From contig OZ220497.1 of NCBI GenBank assembly GCA_965116245.1, positions 2,480,001 to 2,544,000 on the forward strand: a DNA stretch of 64,000 bases, in the 5' to 3' direction. Shown one piece after another: positions 39,323-47,396 of the stretch. Position numbers and translations under genes: made by a program. Every line of letters starts with the position of its first letter. The stretch's first letter is position 1. Below the pieces are notes generated by a model. That model was not told the DNA's origin. It saw only the letters and a list, made by a program, of their open reading frames with translations, and did not search any database. The stretch is from Poriferisodalis sp965116245 (GTDB lineage Bacteria > Actinomycetota > Acidimicrobiia > Acidimicrobiales > Poriferisodalaceae).

Positions 39323-41851
39323 GTGACCATGCTTGATTCACTTGATTCAGCGGTCAGTACACCGCGCAACACTGACGCAGCGCCGGTAGATCATACCGAC
39401 GATGCACCGCAGCCGTCGCCTGAGGCGATCGCGCTAGCCGCGCTGCCGCTGGCCGAGCTGGCCGATCGTGCGGCCCGGCTACGCGATCGTACGTTCGGCA
39501 CTCGGGTGACTTACAGCCCCAAAGTGTTCATTCCGCTGACAATGTTGTGCCGCGACAAATGCGGCTACTGCACGTTCGCACAGCCACCGGCTCGACTTGA
39601 CTCGCCCTATCTGAGTCCGGAGCAGGTGCTGGAGATCGCAACCCGCGGCGCTAGAGCTGGCTGCCACGAGGCTCTATTCACGCTTGGCGAGCGCCCCGAA
39701 CTGCGTTACCCCGCCGCGGCGGACTGGTTGGCACGCCACGGCTGGGACTCAACAATCCACTACCTGACCGAGATGTGTCGGCTGGTGCGAGACGAGACCG
39801 GACTGCTGCCTCATGCCAATCCGGGAGCGTTGGCACGCAGCGAACTGGCATCGCTACGCGAGGTGGCTCCTAGCCAGGGCATGATGCTGGAATCGCTGAA
39901 TCCCAACCTGGACTGTCATCGGGGATCGCCAGACAAGACGCCAGCGCGCCGACTCGCCACGCTTGACGCCGCAGGTGAACTGTCGATCCCTTACACCACC
40001 GGAATCCTCGTCGGTATTGGGGAGTCTCTCGCTGACCGATTGGCTGCACTCGAGGCCATCGCCGCCAGTCACGCCCGCTTTGGTCACGTCCAGGAAGTGA
40101 TCGTGCAGAACTTCCTGCCCAAAGCAGGCACGTCAATGCACAACCTGCCCGCATGCCCGCCCGATGAGTATGCGCAGGCCATTGCGCTGGCACGGTTGCT
40201 CTTGCCTGCTGAGATTCACTTGCAAGCGCCACCAAACCTGTCCGACGACTTCGGTGGCTTGCTGGATTGCGGTATTGACGATTGGGGCGGTGTCTCCCCC
40301 ATCACCGCCGACCACGTGAATCCTGAGCGCCCGTGGCCAGCGCTGGATCGCTTGCGGGAGATAACCGAACAGCGACAGTTCACGCTGGCGCCCCGGCTCA
40401 CGGTGTACCCGGAGTATGTGCGCCAACCCGAGCGTTGGCTGGCGAAGGCCAATCAGTTCCCGGTGATGGATCGCTCCGACTCCGAAGGCCTGGGCCGCGA
40501 CGACCCGGGCGCACAGATGCCCGAACGCACGATGGAGAACCTTAACGCCGGTTCTGGCGCAGATGTGCTGGTGGCCGATGAGAACTCCACCCAGTGGTAC
40601 TCGGGTGGCGCCGGTCATCTGCCGACCAACATCATGAACGGCACCTCGTTCGCGCGCGGTGCCGTAGCTGAGGTACTAGATGGCGTGATGGGCGGCCAGC
40701 AAGTTAGCCACGAAGAGATCGTGACGCTGTTCGCCGCACGCGGACCCGAAGTGTTAGCAATCGGCGAGGTGGCTGATGAGCTGCGGCGTCAAGCTGTGGG
40801 CGACATCGTGACCTGGGTACACAACCGCAACATCAACTACACCAATGTTTGCACTTTCAAGTGCAAGTTCTGCGGCTTCTCCAAGGGCCCCCTGTCGCTA
40901 AACCTGCGGGGCACCCCTTACATGCTGACGCTGGCCGATATTCAGGAGCGAGTTATTGAGGCGGCCGAGTTGGGTGCCACCGAGGTGACTCTGCAAGGCG
41001 GTATCCACCCCAGCTTTGACGGCGACTACTACATCGATGTTTGCCGTGCCATTCACGACGTCGTGCCCGACATGCACCTGCACGGGTTCACAGCCCTGGA
41101 GGTGATTGAAGGAGCTAAGCGGCTGGGCGAGTCACTGGTTGACTACCTCATGCGACTCAAAGACGCTGGACTGAAATCGTTGCCTGGCACCGCTGCGGAG
41201 ATCCTTGACGACTCGGTGAGGGCAGAGTTGTGCCCGGACAAGATCAGCACCTCTGAATGGCTGGAATGCCATGAGGCAGCGCATGCGGTGGGACTGCACT
41301 CGAACATCACAATCATGTTCGGATCGGTTGAACATCCCGAACATTGGGCGAACCACATCGTGGCCACTCGTGCGCTACAACAACGAACCGGCGGATTCAC
41401 CGAATGGGTTCCGCTGCCGTTCGTCCATATGGCAAGCCCGATCTACCTGCGCAAAGGAGCTCGGCGAGGGCCGACGTTTCGCGAGACGTTGCTGATGCAC
41501 GCTGTGCCGCGTATCGCCTACCGGGGACTCATCGACAACATTCAGGTTTCATGGGTGAAGATCGGACCGACAGGGGCGCAGCAGATTCTGGGGGCCGGTG
41601 CTAATGACTTGGGTGGCACGCTGATGGATGAGAACATCTCGCGCGCAGCGGGCGCACAGCATGGGCAAGGTCTCACCGAACAAGACTTCCGCGACCTGGC
41701 CGAACCGATAGGACGGCGTACACGCCAGCGACTTACTGGCTATCAGCAGGCCGACGGTGCACCGCAAGTTCACAGCCGAGTGCTGCGTGCCGCCGACAAT
41801 TCCACCGACCGCAAGCTCATCCCGCTAGAAGCGCTCGGCAGCCGCATCTAG
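39323..41851 (+). CDS. fbiC: 7,8-didemethyl-8-hydroxy-5-deazariboflavin synthase, fused CofG/CofH
   Basis: Two radical-SAM modules in one 842-residue chain make the F420 deazaflavin core from tyrosine and a riboflavin precursor. The CofG half carries MLCRDKCGYCTFAQ (4Fe-4S Cys triad) near residue 70 and GMMLESLNPNLDCHRGSPDK. The CofH half carries CTFKCKFCGFSK near residue 515, then VTLQGGIHPSFDGDYYIDV and LPGTAAEILDDSVR. The fusion is typical of actinobacteria; archaea and cyanobacteria use separate proteins. GTG 39323 and ATG 39329 are both possible starts. Its TAG stop sits in a stem-loop that is repeated four more times downstream. Confidence 0.96.
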   Translation: MTMLDSLDSAVSTPRNTDAAPVDHTDDAPQPSPEAIALAALPLAELADRAARLRDRTFGTRVTYSPKVFIPLTMLCRDKCGYCTFAQPPARLDSPYLSPEQVLEIATRGARAGCHEALFTLGERPELRYPAAADWLARHGWDSTIHYLTEMCRLVRDETGLLPHANPGALARSELASLREVAPSQGMMLESLNPNLDCHRGSPDKTPARRLATLDAAGELSIPYTTGILVGIGESLADRLAALEAIAASHARFGHVQEVIVQNFLPKAGTSMHNLPACPPDEYAQAIALARLLLPAEIHLQAPPNLSDDFGGLLDCGIDDWGGVSPITADHVNPERPWPALDRLREITEQRQFTLAPRLTVYPEYVRQPERWLAKANQFPVMDRSDSEGLGRDDPGAQMPERTMENLNAGSGADVLVADENSTQWYSGGAGHLPTNIMNGTSFARGAVAEVLDGVMGGQQVSHEEIVTLFAARGPEVLAIGEVADELRRQAVGDIVTWVHNRNINYTNVCTFKCKFCGFSKGPLSLNLRGTPYMLTLADIQERVIEAAELGATEVTLQGGIHPSFDGDYYIDVCRAIHDVVPDMHLHGFTALEVIEGAKRLGESLVDYLMRLKDAGLKSLPGTAAEILDDSVRAELCPDKISTSEWLECHEAAHAVGLHSNITIMFGSVEHPEHWANHIVATRALQQRTGGFTEWVPLPFVHMASPIYLRKGARRGPTFRETLLMHAVPRIAYRGLIDNIQVSWVKIGPTGAQQILGAGANDLGGTLMDENISRAAGAQHGQGLTEQDFRDLAEPIGRRTRQRLTGYQQADGAPQVHSRVLRAADNSTDRKLIPLEALGSRI

Positions 41852-41990
41852 CGGCTGCGAAAGAAGCACAACAGCCGCATCTAGCGGCTGCGAAAGAAGC
41901 ACAGCAGCCGCGTCTAGCGGCTGCGAAAGAAGCACAACAGCCGCGTCTAGCGGCTGCGAAAGAAGCACAACAGCCGCATCTAGCGGCTGC
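41838..41990. repeat. 33-bp tandem array carrying the fbiC stop-codon hairpin
   Basis: Units begin at 41839, 41872, 41905, 41938 and 41971 (the last is partial). Each contains CAGCCGC-ATCTA-GCGGCTG (or GTCTA), a perfect 7-bp hairpin; in the first copy it extends to 8 bp. The first TAG, at 41849-41851, is the fbiC stop. Because the period is 33, each copy places another TAG in the same frame. There are no spacers of unique sequence, so it is not CRISPR. Confidence 0.95.
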
Positions 41991-42018
41991 TGGCAATTCA
42001 GTCGACTTAGCTGGGTTC

Positions 42019-42246
42019 TTACCCTTGTTCCTCTGAATCCTCAGGTGCTTCCAGTGACGCGCGCAGGATTGAGGCTGCCTTGTGGGTAGCGCGGCGGGCG
42101 CGAGTGACGCTGCGTTCTAGTTGAGCACGCGCCTGTGACATGTCAGCGTCGGCTAAGGCACCTTGCAGCAGCTCAATCGACAGCTCTGCGAGACGTTCAG
42201 CCGTGTCGTCAAGCTGATCGGCCAGACCGAGGATCTCATCGTGCAT
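42019..42246 (-). CDS. Small helical protein downstream of glcF
   Basis: Protein of 75 residues, MHDEILGLADQLDDTAERL at the start and an acidic EAPEDSEEQG tail. The middle is a charged amphipathic helix suited to a coiled coil or helical bundle. It starts five bases after the glcF stop with GGA upstream, so it is the last gene of the glcDEF transcript. I do not recognise a family. Its size and helical form would suit a subunit-binding or accessory role for the oxidase, but that is only context. Confidence 0.6.
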   Translation of the reverse strand: MHDEILGLADQLDDTAERLAELSIELLQGALADADMSQARAQLERSVTRARRATHKAASILRASLEAPEDSEEQG

Positions 42247-42250
42247 GAGG

Positions 42251-43636
42251 TCAGTCCTGTTGTGCTGAGACTGTGGACAGCCGCTCGGCAACTATCTCCA
42301 ACGGATGACGCACATCGAGACCAACAGCCCGCAAATGCAAAGTGCATCCCGGATTGGCGCTAGCGACTACATCTGCACCGGTGCGCTCTATTGCGGCGAC
42401 CTTGCGTTGGCGTACCGCGCCGGCGATGTCGGGATGCTGCTGGGAATAGGCCCCGCCAGCGCCGCAACATAGGCCTTCATCGTCAAGCTCGGCCAGCTCA
42501 AAGTACCGCCCTAGCACGGTGCGTACTGGCATATGTGCCTGCTGAACATGGCGCAGATGGCAGGGGTCTTGCACCGCAATCCGCTCCCGCTGCTGTTGCC
42601 GCACTTGGGCAACACCGGACACATCACCAGACACATCACCGGATCGAATACCGCTCTGGCTGGGCCCTAGTGTGTCCGCTGCTGGCAAGTCGTCCACTCT
42701 TTGGGCCAACCATTCACACACATCAGTCACGCGACCAGCAAATCGGTGAGCTTCGGCGGTGCCCAGCAGGTGGCCGTATTCCTTCATGGCAGCGCCGCAG
42801 CCCGCTGAGTCAACCAAGATGGGTGCGTCACCGGGCATTGCTGCCATCACTCTGCGGGCGAGTCTGCGTGCATCTTCGCCAAACCCCGCATGCGCGTGCA
42901 GCGATCCACAGCACGCAGCTCCCGATGGCGGCAACGCCACACCAGCGCCTGTGGCCTCAATGACCTTTTGCGCCGCCCGGTGCGTGTCACGCATCCAGGC
43001 GTCCATTACGCACCCGGTAAACAGCCACACGTCGTCTCCGCTGGGAACAAGTTTGCGTTGAAACACTGGCACCGACGGCAAAGACGTCGCGAGTGCGCCA
43101 AGTGTCCGCAGTCGTTTTGACCTACCCAGCAGGCCAACTATTCGCATTACGCCCAGCCGTTGTGCCAACCCCAGCATTCGGGAACCCACCCCCAGCAGCT
43201 TCGGCATGCCGAGCACGCGATAGGCCATCCGCCGCGGCCAAGGCTGGTAGCGGGTTTGTGAAGCCAACGCTTCGCGCGTTGTCTCCATCATCTGGCCGTA
43301 GTGCACACCGGCCGGACAAGCCGTTTCGCAACCGCGGCATTGGATGCACGAGTCCATGAATTCAACAAACGCAGCGTCGGCTTCGCCGCGTTCAACGACA
43401 TCTCGCATTAGCGCGATACGACCACGAGGCGAGGCTGACTCCTCGCCAGTTACCCGATAGGTCGGACAGTGAGGCAAGCACATGCCGCAGGCAACACAAG
43501 CCGCGAGCGTGTCGCCGTCGATGTCCAGCCGCAAGCCAAAAGTGTCCCCAGAGTTGAGTACCTTGCCCGATACTGGGCCCCCCGATACTGGGCCACCCGA
43601 TACTGGGCCCCCCGATACCTGGGGCTTTGCGCTCAC
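42251..43636 (-). CDS. glcF: Glycolate oxidase iron-sulfur subunit
   Basis: Electron-transfer subunit of the glycolate/2-hydroxyacid oxidase. Two 4Fe-4S sites are visible, CVACGMCLPHCP near residue 47 and CIQCRGCETACP near 97, followed by the paired CCG motifs of the family (GAACCGS and GLCCGAGGAYSQ). GTG 43636 forms a GTGA overlap with the glcE stop; GTG 43639 is an equal alternative. Residues 8-25 are a Pro-Val-Ser-Gly-Gly repeat (15-bp units at 43561-43620), and a second small repeat SGDVSGDVSG lies near residue 330. Both are outside the conserved core and unusual for GlcF. Confidence 0.92.
   Translation of the reverse strand: MSAKPQVSGGPVSGGPVSGGPVSGKVLNSGDTFGLRLDIDGDTLAACVACGMCLPHCPTYRVTGEESASPRGRIALMRDVVERGEADAAFVEFMDSCIQCRGCETACPAGVHYGQMMETTREALASQTRYQPWPRRMAYRVLGMPKLLGVGSRMLGLAQRLGVMRIVGLLGRSKRLRTLGALATSLPSVPVFQRKLVPSGDDVWLFTGCVMDAWMRDTHRAAQKVIEATGAGVALPPSGAACCGSLHAHAGFGEDARRLARRVMAAMPGDAPILVDSAGCGAAMKEYGHLLGTAEAHRFAGRVTDVCEWLAQRVDDLPAADTLGPSQSGIRSGDVSGDVSGVAQVRQQQRERIAVQDPCHLRHVQQAHMPVRTVLGRYFELAELDDEGLCCGAGGAYSQQHPDIAGAVRQRKVAAIERTGADVVASANPGCTLHLRAVGLDVRHPLEIVAERLSTVSAQQD
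43561..43620 (-). repeat. 15-bp in-frame repeat at the glcF N terminus
   Basis: Four tandem copies of CCCGATACTGGGCC(C/A) encode repeated Val-Ser-Gly-Gly-Pro. Confidence 0.92.
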
Positions 43637-44631
43637 CACGCACTCCTGCCGGGATTGAGACGACCGAGAGGATCCAGCTTCTGCTTCAACTCGGACATCA
43701 ACGCTGCGTTGGTTGAGGTGACCGGCCCGGCCGAGACTGCTTCGTTGCGGTGAACCAAGCCCACGCCCACCTCGGCCATCCAGTCGCCCGGAGTGCCAGC
43801 GAGACTGCGCAGTTCGCCAGGCCGCATTGATTCACGACCTGGAGTCGGTATCTGCGGCCCATCCGACACTGGCTCGAATTCCACTGACTCAAATTCCACT
43901 GGCTCGAATTCCACTGGCTCAAATCCCAACGGCTTGAGTTTGCTGGCCTCGGTTGCGACATCAGTCGGATCGCCCTCCAACAAAATCCACGTTCGAGTTC
44001 CGTTCCACAGGATGCTGCTAGGCCGATAAAGCAAGTCAAAAGCCGTAAACGGGTCACCTTCACCCGCAAGCCACTGCGTGGACGGCGGCAACGGCAAAGT
44101 GCGAAGTATCACCTCGGCCAGCAAACCGATAGTACCCAGCGAACCCACCAACAGGCGAGGCAGGTCATAGCCGGAGACGTTCTTGACGGTGGGCCCACCG
44201 GCAGTCACGACCTTGCCACACGCATCAACATGGCGTGTCTGCAGCACGAGATCGCGAACATGTCCGTAGCGCAGCCGCCGGTGTCCGCTGTAACCACAGG
44301 CGAGTAAGCCTCCTACGGTTGCTGTGCTGTTGGGCGGGTCAAAAGGCACCATCTGTCCGGTCAACGCGAGATGCGCAGATATTTCCTTGATAGGCGTGCC
44401 AGCTCCACAGCGAACCGTCATTTCCGAGGGTTCGTGTTCCCAAACACCCGATGGCGCGCGAACTTCCCGGGTACCCGCTTGCGGCGCGCCTCCGACATCC
44501 CAGTGGGTGCGAGCACCGACCACCGTGACTGGACCTTCGCCGCCTACTTCGCTGGCAAAGGCGAGCACTTCCGCAGGCACATTTCTGGCAAGACTGCCAC
44601 CGGCGTGTTCGCTGCAGGAACTCACACCCAA
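43633..44631 (-). CDS. glcE: Glycolate oxidase FAD-binding subunit GlcE
   Basis: Second FAD-binding (PCMH-fold) subunit of glycolate oxidase, 332 residues. Seen: VTVVGARTHWDVGG, GAGTPIKEISAHLALTGQMVPFDPPN, TVGGLLACGYSGHRRLRYGHVRDLVL, TAGGPTVKNVSGYDLPRLLVGSLGTIG and the end PLGRLNPGR. The start overlaps the end of glcD by 10 bases, and the stop overlaps the glcF start. A five-residue repeat GFEPVEFEPVEFESVEFEPV-like segment (15-bp units, 43869-43935) is inserted in the C-terminal cap domain; I do not know it from other GlcE proteins. Confidence 0.9.
   Translation of the reverse strand: MGVSSCSEHAGGSLARNVPAEVLAFASEVGGEGPVTVVGARTHWDVGGAPQAGTREVRAPSGVWEHEPSEMTVRCGAGTPIKEISAHLALTGQMVPFDPPNSTATVGGLLACGYSGHRRLRYGHVRDLVLQTRHVDACGKVVTAGGPTVKNVSGYDLPRLLVGSLGTIGLLAEVILRTLPLPPSTQWLAGEGDPFTAFDLLYRPSSILWNGTRTWILLEGDPTDVATEASKLKPLGFEPVEFEPVEFESVEFEPVSDGPQIPTPGRESMRPGELRSLAGTPGDWMAEVGVGLVHRNEAVSAGPVTSTNAALMSELKQKLDPLGRLNPGRSAW
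43869..43935 (-). repeat. 15-bp in-frame repeat inside glcE
   Basis: Four tandem units encode the pentapeptide [EFE][PS]V with small changes, in an otherwise conserved subunit. Confidence 0.88.
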
Positions 44632-46148
44632 GCGCCTTCGGGCACATGCTGGCTGAACGAATCGCTGCAGCGCGAACCCGCCGGGATCACCTTTAGCGGA
44701 TTAGCGAACCCGTCTGGGTCAAGTGTCTCACGAATCAGGTCTTGGGTGAACATGTCATGCGCGCTGAACAGCATGCCCATGTAGTCGCGCTTCTCCAGCC
44801 CGATCCCATGCTCACCGCTCAGCACCCCGCCTGCAGCAATAGAGGCGGCAACGATGTCACGTCCCGCTGCTTTGACACGCTCATCCACACCGGGTTCACG
44901 CCGGTCGAACGCCAAAATCGGGTGAAGGTTGCCATCGCCAGCATGAAACACGTTGACAGCGATCAAGTTGTAGGCATCGGCTATGCGATACACCTGCTCA
45001 AGCACTTCGGTGAGCCGCGAACGCGGCACCACAGTGTCGTGAAGGTAATAGTCGGGCTTGATGCGTGCCACAGCCCCAAACGCGTTCTTGCGCCCCTTCC
45101 ACAACAACGCCCTTTCGGCCTCGTCACCAGCGACGCGCACCTCACCAGCGTGGTAACGCCGCGCCACGTCTTGAATAATCGCCACACCCGCCTCGACTCC
45201 TCCTGGCAAGCCGTCAAGCTCAACCAGCAGCACCGCAGCGGCCTGAGTTGGATACCCAGCGTGGGCGAAAGCCTCCACAATTTCGATGGCGCGTTGATCC
45301 ATCATCTCCAACGCGGACGGAACAAGGCCAGCCGCGATGATGGCGCTGACTGCTGCCGAGCCTTCGCTGACGTCTTCAAAATCCAGCAACAGTGTTCGCA
45401 CTGCTGGGGCGTTCGCAGTGAGCCGGACCGCTGCTTTGGTGGCGATGCCCATGGTGCCCTCAGAACCCACGAACAACCCTCGTAGGTCCAGTCCGGCGGG
45501 TTCCGCATCAATGCCACCGAATGTCGTCACCTCACCCGACGGCAATACAACCTCTAGTGCAGCGATGTGCGCGGTCGTTACGCCATAAGCCAGGCAGTGA
45601 GGCCCGCCGGAGTTGTTGGCGATATTGCCTCCGATTGAGCACACCTGCTGACTAGATGGATCTGGGGCGAAATGAAAGCCCGATGGCGCCAGGGCGCGCG
45701 ACAGATCCAGATTCAACACTCCCGGCTCCACCCAAGCGATGCGGTTATCGGTGTCTACTTCGAGGATGCGGTCCATCTTGGCGGTAGCAATGACCACTGG
45801 GTTGCCAACCGGAACGGCACCTCCCGCCAAACCAGTGCCGGAGCCGCGAGCCACGAAAGACCGCTGGTGGCGCCGACATATGCGCACGATCTCGGCAACC
45901 TCAGTGACCGTTTCGGGAAGGCAGACAATCGCAGGCACGCTGCCTTCGATTGAGCCATCACGCCGGTACAGCCCGCGTTCGAAGTCGTTATCGCGTGCCC
46001 GGTTGCCCAACACGCCCACCAGGTCGGCCAGCAGCGCTGCGTCAGCTACTGGGTCAGCGATCGGGTCAGCAATTGGGGCGTCAGCTATCGGGGCGGTGAT
46101 TGGGGCCGCTGCCGAGTCATGCCCAGACAGGCCGGTCTCAGATTTCAC
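44622..46148 (-). CDS. glcD: Glycolate oxidase subunit GlcD (FAD-linked oxidase)
   Basis: Catalytic flavoprotein subunit oxidising glycolate or D-lactate to the 2-oxoacid. Seen: SFVARGSGTGLAGGAVPVG, AWVEPGVLNLDLSRAL, FAPDPSSQQVCSIGGNIANNSGGPHC, GSEGTMGIATKAAVRL, and the C-terminal metal/active-site region NVFHAGDGNLHPILAFD with SGEHGIGLEKRDYM. GTG 46148 is the likely start; coding character disappears upstream. Residues about 14-37 are an Ala-Pro-Ile-Ala-Asp repeat (15-18 bp units, 46030-46110) before the family core. It is first gene of glcDEF and divergent from the Cys-rich gene at 46178, with only 29 bases between the starts. Confidence 0.92.
   Translation of the reverse strand: MKSETGLSGHDSAAAPITAPIADAPIADPIADPVADAALLADLVGVLGNRARDNDFERGLYRRDGSIEGSVPAIVCLPETVTEVAEIVRICRRHQRSFVARGSGTGLAGGAVPVGNPVVIATAKMDRILEVDTDNRIAWVEPGVLNLDLSRALAPSGFHFAPDPSSQQVCSIGGNIANNSGGPHCLAYGVTTAHIAALEVVLPSGEVTTFGGIDAEPAGLDLRGLFVGSEGTMGIATKAAVRLTANAPAVRTLLLDFEDVSEGSAAVSAIIAAGLVPSALEMMDQRAIEIVEAFAHAGYPTQAAAVLLVELDGLPGGVEAGVAIIQDVARRYHAGEVRVAGDEAERALLWKGRKNAFGAVARIKPDYYLHDTVVPRSRLTEVLEQVYRIADAYNLIAVNVFHAGDGNLHPILAFDRREPGVDERVKAAGRDIVAASIAAGGVLSGEHGIGLEKRDYMGMLFSAHDMFTQDLIRETLDPDGFANPLKVIPAGSRCSDSFSQHVPEGAWV
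46030..46110 (-). repeat. 15-18 bp in-frame repeat at the glcD N terminus
   Basis: Degenerate tandem units encode API(T/A)(A/D) five times ahead of the conserved domain, so all three glc subunits carry such an expansion. Confidence 0.85.
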
Positions 46149-46177
46149 GCCGCGACCGTACCGTAGGCTCGCCTGTG

Positions 46178-46963
46178 ATGACTTCTCCAATAGCGGCAGG
46201 CATTGAGGGCGGCAGCGACATTGGCAGCTTGCGCGAGGACACCAGGGAATGGCTGTCGCTGGAGGACCCTCACGAACATCGCACATGGCTCTTTGATGCC
46301 ACGTTCTTGGTCAGCGCCTGGAAGTGCATCTACGGTGCTGGCTGCCCCGGCATCGATAGCGAACCAGCACCGGAGCTGGCGCTGGGCTGTTGCAGCCATG
46401 GCGTCTATCTCAGCGGTGAAGACGACCTGAAACATGTGCGGCACATGATTGGCGAGTTAGACGCGCAGACTTGGCAGCTTCGCCGCGATCCCGACGAAGC
46501 GTTGTGGCAGGACGACGACGGCTGGTGGCGGAGCCGCGTCGTCTCGGGCGCATGCGTCTTCGCGAATAGGCCAGATCACCCCGCAGGCGCCGGATGCGCA
46601 TTTCATTTGCTGGCCGAACGCACAGGTCGTCGACCGATGGACACTAAGCCGGAGGTTTGTTGGCAGGCTCCACTGCGCCGCGAGGATCACGAAACCGTCA
46701 CCGGTCACGTCTACACGATGGTGCGCGAATGGGAGCTTCGGGACTGGGGAGGCCCCGAAACTGACGTGGCCTGGTGGTGTACCTCCTCACCCAGCGCTCA
46801 CGTTGGAACACAACCCGTCTTCAGAGCGCTGCGCGAGGAGTTGACGTCTATCTGCGGAGCTGAGGTCTACGACGAACTGCGCCTTCAGCTAGATGAACGT
46901 ATTGCCGCTGGCCGCCTACTGCCCCATCCAGCGGTACGTCGTCGGGATCCAGCCGAAGACTGA
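46178..46963 (+). CDS. Conserved hypothetical cysteine-containing protein (DUF3109/YkgJ-like)
   Basis: Soluble protein of 261 residues. The N-terminal half holds a Cys cluster: AWKCIYGAGCPG, then about 15 residues later LGCCSHGVYL, and further Cys at VSGACVFANR and GAGCAFHLLAERTG. This spacing recalls the metal-chelating CxxCxxCC/DUF3109 proteins. The second half has PEVCWQAPLRRED and AWWCTSSPSAHVG. It is divergent from glcD, whose operon contains Fe-S proteins, so a metal-handling link is possible but unproved. The TGA stop lies in a 7-bp hairpin arm. Confidence 0.7.
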   Translation: MTSPIAAGIEGGSDIGSLREDTREWLSLEDPHEHRTWLFDATFLVSAWKCIYGAGCPGIDSEPAPELALGCCSHGVYLSGEDDLKHVRHMIGELDAQTWQLRRDPDEALWQDDDGWWRSRVVSGACVFANRPDHPAGAGCAFHLLAERTGRRPMDTKPEVCWQAPLRREDHETVTGHVYTMVREWELRDWGGPETDVAWWCTSSPSAHVGTQPVFRALREELTSICGAEVYDELRLQLDERIAAGRLLPHPAVRRRDPAED

Positions 46964-46977
46964 CTGGAGCAGTCAGT
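46959..46977 (+). terminator. Hairpin containing the stop of the Cys-rich gene
   Basis: ACTGACT-GGAGC-AGTCAGT: perfect 7-bp stem with a 5-base loop. TGA 46961-46963 is within the left arm. Confidence 0.6.
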
Positions 46978-46992
46978 TAGGGCGACTGGTCC

Positions 46993-47018
46993 GCTTAGGC
47001 GGTTGGCTTAGACGGTTA
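46993..47018. repeat. 13-bp tandem duplication in the convergent gap
   Basis: GCTTAGGCGGTTG (46993-47005) and GCTTAGACGGTTA (47006-47018) are adjacent, between the convergent Cys-rich and acidic-protein genes. Confidence 0.75.
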
Positions 47019-47040
47019 GCTCACTTCGCAGCCGACCCCG

Positions 47041-47298
47041 TTACGCGCTTTCGCGCTGGGGAGTCTGTTCATCCTCGTCGGATATCAAATCGGCGTACTT
47101 GGCTTCAAGATCCGAATAGTCGTCATACTTGTCAGCAAGATCGCCGTACTGATCGTCTGGCGCCGATTCCTCGTCGTCAAACTCAACCCCAAAGCGGTCA
47201 GAGTTATCAAAGTCGTAATCCTCAACTGTGAAACGCTCAGCAGTGGCTCGCTGGAACTTGCGAGCCTCCTCATAGCGGCGGTGTCGACCCTTCTTCAA
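47041..47298 (-). CDS. Small acidic protein, TTG start
   Basis: Protein of 85 residues with a basic N terminus (KKGRHRRYEEARKFQRATAE) and a strongly acidic rest rich in Asp, Tyr and Glu. The TTG start is supported by a strong ribosome site: GAGGAG on the minus strand (CTCCTC at 47306-47311), seven bases away. The charge layout recalls the actinobacterial DUF3073 proteins, but similarity is low. It lies 98 bases after rnd on the same strand. A GCGC-GAAA-GCGC hairpin lies right before the stop codon. The function is unknown; it may bind nucleic acid or ribosomes through the basic end. Confidence 0.65.
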   Translation of the reverse strand: MKKGRHRRYEEARKFQRATAERFTVEDYDFDNSDRFGVEFDDEESAPDDQYGDLADKYDDYSDLEAKYADLISDEDEQTPQRESA

Positions 47299-47305
47299 CG
47301 TATCG

Positions 47306-47311
47306 CTCCTC
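47306..47311 (-). promoter_or_regulatory. Ribosome binding site for the TTG-started acidic protein
   Basis: GAGGAG on the minus strand, seven bases before TTG 47298. It decides the start codon of this small gene. Confidence 0.75.
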
Positions 47312-47396
47312 GTGCTCGACTGCGCGGCTTGAACTGCCCGCTTGCGGACGTACCCGTTCCCTGAGAGGGTGGGCGTGTACGAAGTGCAATGCCACT

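Noticed and set aside
41838..41990. CRISPR array or attachment site
   Set aside because: Contiguous 33-base units without spacers, no integrase, and the first unit is the end of fbiC.
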